DNA of 64,000 bases, from assembly GCA_951217055.1 (NCBI GenBank), contig OX578277.1:59392173-59456172 (forward strand), written 5' to 3'. Source of the DNA: Gerris lacustris. Its lineage: Eukaryota > Arthropoda > Insecta > Hemiptera > Gerridae. Under the pieces are notes generated by a model. The model was not told the DNA's origin. It searched no databases and saw only the letters and a list, made by a program, of their open reading frames with translations. A program made the translations under genes and the position numbers. Below, in pieces: positions 56,431 to 64,000 of the stretch (positions within the stretch are counted from its first letter, which is position 1; each line of letters starts with the position of its first letter).

Positions 56431-56875
56431 TATATTTCATTAATAAACAACTAAATATATACATAATAAAGTTTAACAATTTATAAAATTAATAGAACAA
56501 CTGATGCAAATTGGTAATTGCTGTGGATCAATAAAGATAATAGAGTTGAATTTGTGGGGATGCCCTTATTAAAGATTATAATTATAATGTAAAGGATTTT
56601 ATTTATATAATTTTAATGCAAAATACTTTCATTTTTTTTAAAATGTATAGCTCATAATATATAGGTATATTTTAAATTATTAATTATATTGGTAATATAT
56701 ATATATATATTTTTTTTTTTTTTAAAATCAACACTTAATGTATTTAATATTTACACTAAATGCTAAATAATAAGGAGCAAATTATAATTAATATGCATCG
56801 CAAAAATATAATTTAAAATATTTTTATTTTAAAATCAATAAGTATTAATATTAATGTATATTATTTTTTAAACGG

Positions 56876-57064
56876 CACTTCTTTAGATTTTCATTCCCCT
56901 TATTATAAATGAGGGAAGTAACAATCTAAAGTCTAAAGAAGTTGTACGGAATGTTCTTCTTTAGACTGTTACTTCCCTTATAAAAACAGAAGTGTGATAG
57001 TCCTTTGTCCAAAGTACATATGACAAAACATCACTTTGTCTTAATAGTTATTTAGTAAAAGTCA

Positions 57065-57103
<39 letters not shown>

Positions 57104-57129
57104 AGGGGAGTAACAATCTAAAGAAGTAC
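56876..57129. mobile_element. MITE family 2, two copies side by side
   Basis: A short copy (56876-56942) with termini acttctttagattttcattc / aatctaaagtctaaagaag is followed by a fuller one (56953-57129) with ttcttctttagactgttact and gggagtaacaatctaaagaa. The latter contains a 38-bp poly-A run and the same tcctttgtccaaagtacat core as 20227-20378. Confidence 0.65.
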
Positions 57130-57620
57130 AATTTAAACTTAGTTATATTATTTATAATGAAGTAATTATTAACAGTATTCAAAAATTATAATTAAAAGTT
57201 TTTCTTTTAACTTAAACATTTTTCCTATTTATAATGTTAGTCATTATTTTATTTATTTTAAAAATTATAACTCAAACTGGAAATAAATATTTAAATTATA
57301 CGTAACGGTTTGATTAACTATGTGCAAATCATACTGTTTTGTAAAATTATTACTTAGAATGACTGTAAAGATGTATTTTAAAAAAAGGAATTATGGATCG
57401 TTAAGATGGTTGGATTTCTCAATTATATTTCTAACCCATTTGTTTGTAAATGGTTTAGTTCAGTTATTTTCACTAAATAAAATCTAATGTATTTTGAATT
57501 TATCGTATACTTTTTAATCCTTTATCCTAGGCAACTAAATTAATATTTACACTAAATACTAAATTAATAATGAAAAAATTATTAATAACATTGCAAAATT
57601 ATAATGCAAAAGATTTTTAA
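57130..57620. other. Non-coding; no gene seen
   Basis: AT-rich; nothing recognisable. Confidence 0.35.
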
Positions 57621-57629
57621 TATTTGAAT

Positions 57630-57905
57630 CACTAACCTATCAAGTGACAAACTAACATCAACTGGATTTTTGGTCTACTAACTAATTCTGCACTTAGGAT
57701 TTAGGATCATGAAAATTATATCGACCTCCATAAAGCGCGGGACATGGCCATGACCACTCTCCACCGGTTTGGTTTTTTTAAATGCCTAATATTACCAAGC
57801 TATGTCGCGCAGACAAACTTAGCCGACCACATATCCTAAAAGATTAACTTATATATCAAATTTAAGCTTGATGTTAGTCAGATATTTTTTTGCAGCTCCT
57901 GGACT
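57630..57905. repeat. Half-copy of the caspase-intron fold-back
   Basis: caagtgacaaactaacatca, tttttggtctactaac, actctccaccggtttgg and acttagccgaccacatat match 40940-41190 in the same orientation. Confidence 0.75.
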
Positions 57906-58540
57906 ACAACTCTAAAGTTAGATAATATTTACACCTAAACATTTATTATATATAATATTAATAATGATTTTTATCTCAAAATGTAAATTAATATTTAAAT
58001 TATATGGAACTGCTATTACTTCTATATATGTAGATTATATTGCTTTGTAAAAATATAAATTATCATGTTAGTAAATTATGATGGTAAAATTTATAAAAAA
58101 AAGATAACATAAATTGTAAAGATGTAAATGATTCAGTTTTATTTTTTTACTGAATAAATGCTAATGTATATTTAATTGAATCTATCGTATACATTTTATT
58201 CCTATATTTAGTGCAAAGTTGGCTAGTTGTTAAAACTAACTTCAATTAGGTATGGGGTATGGTATATGTAAGTTTTATCAATTTCCGAATGTTCAAATTT
58301 AACCCAAGTACTTTTCTCATGGGTGACTTTGGATTCTAGTAGCTATTATTAATTATTAATTGAGGTCTGATGAGGCTTTCTTATTAATTAACAATAAATA
58401 TTAGTACCTATAGGGCCACTGCAAACCAATGAGTGATCACTACAAAGAAAGAGCTTGAGTTAAAATGAAAATTTGGATATGGTAAAAGCAAACCTACGTT
58501 GAGATTAGTTTTAACAATAAGAAAAGTGGAATCAACTGTG
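57906..58540. other. Non-coding; no gene seen
   Basis: AT-rich; nothing recognisable. Confidence 0.35.
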
Positions 58541-58544
58541 TTAT

Positions 58545-58815
58545 TAATTTAAAAGGAAGCGTACAATAGAGAGTTAAACCTACAATACAGTTGGGTAGAA
58601 TGAAGCATACACTGAGTGTTAAATCTGCAATGCAGTTGTATTGAATGAAGCATAAACAAACAATACATAGGGCAGAATGAAACATAAACAGAGGGATAAA
58701 TCTACAGTACAGTTGAGTAGAATTATGCACTAACAGAGGTTTATATCTACAATACGGTTTGGTATAATGAAGCATAAACAGAGGGTTAAGTCTACAATAC
58801 AGTTGAGTAGAGTTT
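58545..58815 (-). repeat. ~45-bp minisatellite, about six copies
   Basis: Units like tctacaatacagttgagtag plus aatgaagcataaacagaggg recur near 58579, 58624, 58660, 58701, 58746 and 58791. The 93-codon ORF is a translation of the repeat. Confidence 0.75.
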
Positions 58816-59352
58816 ACCCAACCATAGGGTAGAATCTACCATGGAAATATGAAAACTAAGACTTGTTGAAATTACAATATATTTAGAGTTGCATTACCTA
58901 TAACATGGGGGTTGAATTAACTCACATATTTATCATATTCTCTCATATTTATTGGGTAGTCATGAAACTCGATCTAACCTAAATCCTTGTAGTTTTATGT
59001 ATACCTAGTTTATAAGATACATAGTTTAAAATAATAATTAGAATAAAATCATACCTTTAACATGATTTAGGTTCCTTTAAGAGGAGTTACAAAAGTGAGG
59101 TATGTTTAGTGCTTTAAACTTAAGCGTAAGTATAAATGTATAAAGAACCAGACATTTCTTTACAACTGCCAGCTATAAACTACTAAAACGATAGGTTATA
59201 AGTCGAAAAAGAAAATTTACATACATGGCAGATGGGGAACTATAAAGCAAGTTCTTATCTAACGTTACATAAGTCATTAGTGTTATTAACAAGGAAAACA
59301 TTTTTCAAGGAAAAAACTTTAATTTCCCAATATATATATATATGTTTATATG

Positions 59353-59504
59353 TGTGTGACATATACAGGGTGACTCGCGATAAAATTTCATAACCCAACT
59401 TGTGGATTTTATGGGACAAATGCAACAAAAAATTGCATGTAAGCATATGGCAAATTCTCAATAGTTCTCGAGATATCGATGTCTCCTTATAGGAGTTGTT
59501 TCCA

Positions 59505-59530
<26 letters not shown>
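59353..59530. mobile_element. Mariner-like end fragment
   Basis: tatacagggtgactcgcgat is typical of mariner-type termini (ACAGGGTG). Poly-A interrupts at 59513 and no matching other end is seen. Confidence 0.35.
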
Positions 59531-59535
<5 letters not shown>

Positions 59536-60540
59536 TATATGATAAAATCTCAAAAACTAAAAGAGGTAGAGAAATTGGGCTATGCCTATGGAATAAGCTT
59601 ATTGAAGAGCATAAAACACCTTAAATTTTGATTTTGCGTCAAATTACACCCATCCTAGCTCTTTACATGAGAACAATATTCAAGTTAAATTTAAAATTCT
59701 TCAGGTATTAAAACGTTACAAATAAATTAAGGAAACCAAGTTCCACAACTAAGCTAAGAGGAAGGGGGATAGATTCATTAAATATTCCTTAACCATAAAT
59801 AAAAAAAATCGAAGAAGCAAATATCAATATAAACACCAACTCAAATATGATGAGATAGATACGGGGTAAGCAACAATACAATGACACAAATTATGACCAA
59901 CCATTATTAACAAAACATACATTAACAAAACTCAACTATGAAATAAAAGAATATATTATCTTCGATCCCGAACACGAAAATTATCACAAACAAAAAAAAT
60001 AAAGTAGCGTCAGGCCAAAACAAAAAAAAAATATATATATAAACTCGTCTTAACAATCATCTTAGTTTACTACTTGTCTCAAATCTATGTAAACAAAGAA
60101 TAACTCCATTAAATGTTTTTCCTGAATAGGTCTCTTTTATTTTCACAAAATGACTGTAGGTACTATAAGTGACTGTACTATAATGACTGTACTGTCCTGA
60201 TCGTGTTAAACATATAATTTTATTTAAAAAGATATTAAAGGAAAAACTCGTTTTTTTCCTTAATTTTAACCATTAAAGTGTTACATTAATTATTCGATTT
60301 AGCCTATGGTATAGTTATGAGGTATTGTATAAAAAGATTTATTGTGAAATAAAGAAACCTATAATTTGTCTTATTGAAATGACAACTTGATAACAGTTAA
60401 ATGACAAAAAGTTGCTTGTAACTTGTAATTAAAGTAGATAAAATGTTCAACTAGAAAATTTAACAATAATAATTATCGTTACTTGACTACGTATACGTAG
60501 CATGTATATTAGCTAAAGATGTAATGTGAATATTATGATT
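59530..60540. other. Non-coding; no gene seen
   Basis: AT-rich, poly-A runs. No supportable feature. Confidence 0.35.
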
Positions 60541-60747
60541 AATACAAATAATATGAAGTTAATAATATGAAGCGGAAAAAAGCATTTTGCATGCGAGTGT
60601 GGAGTTTGCTCCCGAGTGATAGCGAGGGTAGTAAAACCACACGAGCAAAGCAAAATGCAGTTTTCACACGAGTTGTGTACCGTACTTTATCTACGATTGT
60701 TGGATTTTAATAATAAATACAGAAACAAATAATTTAATATACTTCTA

Positions 60748-62169
60748 GTACAGTCAATCTGTAAATTTTGGCGGAAAAAATTCGAGGGTGATTTATTTTT
60801 GCGAGGATCGTTTGAGACACATGAGAAAAGCTTAACTTCAACTTTTCGGGAACATCCGGTTGCGGAAGTACGGGATACGGGGTACAAAAGTCACAAAAAG
60901 TATATACCCTTCCTGATGCATGTCGTTGCGAAGCTCTTTAAGAGTACAGTAATTTTTGTTATATACACTTTTGCCATATTTTCATTTTTGAGGGGGGTAA
61001 AAAGGAAAAACAAGGGGGAAAAAAATAAATAAACAGTAAATCTGTAAATTGTGCCACAAAGATTCGATTTTCTTTTTTCCTGACTCACTTGGAGCACATG
61101 AGAAAAGCTTAACTCCAACTTTTCGGGAACATCCGAACGGCGGAAGTACGGGGTACAAAAGTAAAAAAAGTATATACCCTTCATGATGCATGTCGTTAGA
61201 ATGCTCTTTAAGAGTACAGTAACAAAACTGCCCGAGGACTGGAACCTGTGACAACGGAGCTTGATCCCGCACCGGAAAGACTTATGAAACTGATTGCCTG
61301 CGGCTGAAAAATAAATAATTGTGGTGCAGCTTGCGGTTGCAGAAAGGCGGGTTTCCCATGGTCAGTTGCTTGCAACTTACTTCTCGCAGATGCTAAAGAA
61401 GATTTCCTTGAGGATACTGACTTTGACTTGCCCTCCCAAGTCGAAGTTCTGCCTTCAACGTCAACTAGCAAACATGAAAATAGTACCTTAGGGAGTAAAG
61501 CAGAATCAGCAGGAAATTCATCAGCGGACGATCAACCGGCAAAAAAGCGGAACTGGAGTCAGAAAAATAATAAAAACTTTAGATAAACGAACAAAAGATG
61601 AGTTTCCAACATCCACCTTCCGGACAGTCCCACAAAATTGGAGTTAACCTGTTCATATATACCCCAAGCTATTTCAAGAAAAAAAATTCCCTTGAATTTT
61701 GACTTTTATCACGGCAGCTTTTGTTTCCTGTTTTTCCAATTTACCCCCCTCAAAAATGAAAATATGACAAAAGTGTATATAGCCGCGCTCAAGCTAAAGC
61801 TTTTGCGGCTATTAAAAATTTATTTTTAAGTACGAAATAAAAGAGAAACATGTTTGTAATTTTCCAAAATATTGTATATCTTTTATGAAAAATGAATATT
61901 ATTGTAATTATATAAAAATAAATAAATAATTATTATTATTATTATTAACAAAAATTACTGTACTCTTAAAGAGCTTTGCAACGACATGCATCATGAAGGG
62001 TATATACTTTTTGTGACTTTTGTACCCCGTATCCCGTACTTCCGCAACCGGATGTTCCCGAAAAGTTGGAGTTAAGCTTTTCTCATGTGTCCCAAACGAT
62101 CCTCGCAAAAAAAAATCATCCTCGAATTTTTTCCGCAGAGAGCCTCTTATCACGACAGATTGACCGTAC
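60748..62169. mobile_element. TA-flanked element with long TIRs, carrying a gene fragment
   Basis: Ends gtacagtcaatctgt and (complement) gtacggtcaatctgt are flanked by TA on both sides. The termini continue as inverted copies of ~250 bp (tcaacttttcgggaacatcc; tacaaaagtcacaaaaagta), including units of the 43.6-45.5 kb repeat. The middle holds a decayed Cys-rich gene fragment (61236-61586). No transposase. Confidence 0.65.
61236..61586 (+). pseudogene. Fragment of a Cys-rich CXC-like (TE-associated) protein
   Basis: GLEPVTTELDPAPERLMKLI then ACG, a stop, and NNCGAACGCRKAGFPWSVAC. The pattern LxPV.T.L.PAPE.LL..I.C.C...C...C.CRK.GL.CS..C is the C-terminus of a multicopy arthropod protein often linked to transposons. 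An upstream frame (PEDWNL) joins it by a frameshift. The premature TGA and a Trp where Cys is expected show decay. A Ser-rich acidic tail follows to a stop at 61586. Confidence 0.6.
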
Positions 62170-62489
62170 TATTCCTGTATATAAGTTCTTACTTTGATAA
62201 AGATGACATTAATTCATTAGTTGTATTTTGTGCCGAATTAATTATTTCGGGAGGAGTTTTATCACTTAAATTACTCATCGTTTTTCACTAAAAACTCGAT
62301 ATAAACAATTACTTTAATTAAACAAACAGCAAGTTAGTTTTGCTAAATGTATACACTAACTCGCACATAACTCGCTAATCGTGCGTTAAGCGGGAATTAT
62401 GAAACGCGCATGCGCAATGAATACAAGTACGCAAAGAATCACTTTCTACGCATTTAAACAGAGATACAATGTTTATATTTGGTATGAGG

Positions 62490-63055
62490 GATGTTAGAAT
62501 TACGGCGATTTCAGGAAAAAGGAAAAACGTTTGCTTTTCATAAGCTTTCAAATGGTATGATTAAAGTTTAAGATCCACAGAATAGGTTTTGAATTATAAG
62601 GGATTAAATGTTAGCAGACGTGAAATTTTTTAAAGTAGGCCGGAGGGTTTCTTTTGAATTAAAGTATTTTATTTCTTGAGTGATATACATATATTTTTGT
62701 TACATAAGAGCTTTCGCTGAGGGAGCCTGAGCTTCTTCAGTGATCCATAAATTACAATTATACATAAATAGTGAAGAAAAAAATAAAACAAATCTATTTT
62801 GAAGTAAACGTGAAATTTTTTGTTCAGGATTACAACCAATTCTTGTGCAAATGCAAAAAAGGTTTCCACGAACGAATCCACATATCGGGTTCTTATAGGA
62901 AATTTGACGCTAAAAAAAAAGTGATTTTAAAATCACACTAATTTCAGAAATCTACATCAAAATCCTTTAAAATTGAGCGTTGATGGAGATCACCTTAATG
63001 GATTGACTAATAAAGTGACAGGGACGTAGAATTTTGAAATTTCGCTCAAACTCAG
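62490..63055. other. Non-coding; hammerhead-like core at 62712-62740
   Basis: On the - strand CTGAAGA-AGCT...CAGC-GAAAGCTC resembles the other cores, with a shorter helix. No gene seen. Confidence 0.3.
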
Positions 63056-63195
63056 GGGTTTGTTGTACAGAGCTGGGATTGATACCATTATAAGAAAAAT
63101 TCTATTTTACAAAAGATTTGCTTCTAGGAGCATTAACGTAAAAAGCGAAAAACTCTTTTCTCTACAAGGTGTTCTTCAAGGTGTTTTATGGTCAG
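63040..63195 (+). pseudogene. Possible non-LTR RT fragment
   Basis: LRGLLYRAGIDTIIRKILFY then ASRSINVKSEKLFSLQGVLQ resembles the jockey-type RT stretch between F..VWH.GLL..L..AG and GVPQGS. PQ is changed to LQ and the frame runs into (CA)n. It is short, so it stays tentative. Confidence 0.35.
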
Positions 63196-63202
63196 AAGCA
63201 CT

Positions 63203-63358
<156 letters not shown>

Positions 63359-63483
63359 GTATGTATGTATAGCGTCAAAGAGGAACAAAGTAGCGGATGG
63401 AACAGTAATAATTAATATAAGAGAAGAGGGTAATATTGAACTTAAAGGTATAAAACAGTTGCGCCTCGTTTTATGCAGACACC

Positions 63484-63605
63484 AGTGGCGTATCCAGCGG
63501 CTAGGTCTGGTGGGGGTCTCTCTCTGGTAAGTCAGTTTAGATTGGGGGGGGGGGGGGATTCGAAGTGGTAACAAGAAAAGGGAACTACTTATTCAACAAA
63601 GCAGC
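63484..63605. mobile_element. Truncated hAT-MITE (22561 family), inverted
   Basis: cagtggcgtatccagcggct, G-run, tcgaagtggtaacaagaaaa and caaagcagctgct match the right end of the 22561-23182 family on the reverse strand. It breaks off at 63609. Confidence 0.75.
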
Positions 63606-63749
63606 TGCTATTAATAATTAATGCATATGTATTTATAATTTCAAGATAAAAATAACTTTTTATATACTACGTTTTTAAATTTTCTGTTGAATCGTATGTA
63701 ATGTTGATAATATAATTATTATTGTTATATAATATATTATAATGTTATA

Positions 63750-63775
63750 GTGGAAAAAAAAAAAAAAAAAAAAAA
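63750..63775. repeat. Poly-A tract
   Basis: About 24 A residues. Confidence 0.9.
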
Positions 63776-63914
63776 TAGTTTCGAATTTATTTGCTTCACA
63801 TAAATTACAACCATCTAGAGAGCTGATCTTAAACCATTAAAATGTCAAATCTTTGTACAACGGATCTCCCCAACACCAAATCTAAACCGTGCCATCGATA
63901 TATTTGAAATAATA

Positions 63915-63985
63915 TAAATAATATAATCGATAAATAATATAATCGATAAATAATATAATCGATAAATAATATAATCGATATATTT
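63915..63985. repeat. 16-bp tandem repeat (aataatataatcgata)
   Basis: Four units of atcgataaataatata at the right edge of the window. Confidence 0.9.
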
Positions 63986-64000
63986 CCTGTTTTGCTGTCA

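Larger units (their letters stand above)
60545..62490 (-). mobile_element. Repeat family B, long copy split by a TA-flanked element
   Basis: 62490-62170 (5' leader and ATG frame MSNLSDKTPPEIINSAQN) and 60747-60545 (3' part with cgtagataaagtacggtaca and actcgcatgcaaaatgc) correspond to the two halves of the 53163-53701 copy. The intervening 1.4 kb is an insertion. Confidence 0.65.

Noticed and set aside
58494..58775. 93-codon - strand ORF with repeated YCRF/FMFHS-like segments
   Set aside because: It is a translation of the ~45-bp minisatellite.

Overview
This is an AT-rich, intron-containing, transposon-laden animal nuclear DNA window. Spliceosomal GT-AG introns, a caspase, an insect-type secreted lipocalin, BEL/Pao and Penelope-like retroelements, hAT and TA-target DNA transposons and long (TA)n tracts point to an arthropod, most likely an insect. 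The order cannot be fixed from the sequence. No bacterial-style operons, rRNA operons or CRISPR arrays are present. Most open reading frames longer than 60 codons are chance ORFs or repeat translations.

Only two genes can be read from end to end, both in the central part. A five-exon, 287-residue caspase-family protease runs on the + strand (36440-41592). A five-exon, 183-residue secreted lipocalin runs on the - strand (51517-42089). They converge tail to tail about 500 bp apart, and every splice junction keeps frame. The caspase keeps its catalytic His and Cys, but all three positions that normally hold the P1 aspartate are changed.

Three weaker gene traces lie outside this block. A - strand exon at 21166-21232 carries an RRKQAKPQ motif like the NuRD-recruiting N-termini of ZEB/zfh1, SALL and BCL11 zinc-finger factors. 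A + strand exon at 56112-56430 encodes the cysteine-containing C-terminus of an unrecognised protein. An exon-like ORF at the left edge (176-469, - strand) has a dead inverted duplicate beside it.

By region: 0-16 kb is mostly non-coding, with dispersed repeats, a 210-bp-arm perfect fold-back (2414-2884) and (TA)n tracts. 16-21 kb holds MITEs and microsatellites. 22.5-24.2 kb holds two copies of an hAT-type MITE, one rearranged by an internal inversion. 24.9-29.8 kb is a decayed BEL/Pao element split by a 2.64-kb hAT element with an 8-bp target duplication. 34-36 kb holds dispersed repeats. 36-51.5 kb is the caspase/lipocalin block, whose introns carry MITEs, fold-backs and a ~290-bp tandem array. 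52.2-54.4 kb is a Penelope-like element interrupted by another repeat. 55.8 kb has a 5S-rRNA-like fragment. 60.5-62.5 kb is a repeat interrupted by a TA-flanked element that carries a decayed Cys-rich (CXC-like) gene fragment. The right edge is (CA)n/(TA)n and repeat debris.

A recurring theme is a compact RNA-like core, CTGAAGA - helix - GAAA(C), found at about eight places on both strands. It resembles the hammerhead-ribozyme motifs known from Penelope-like elements.
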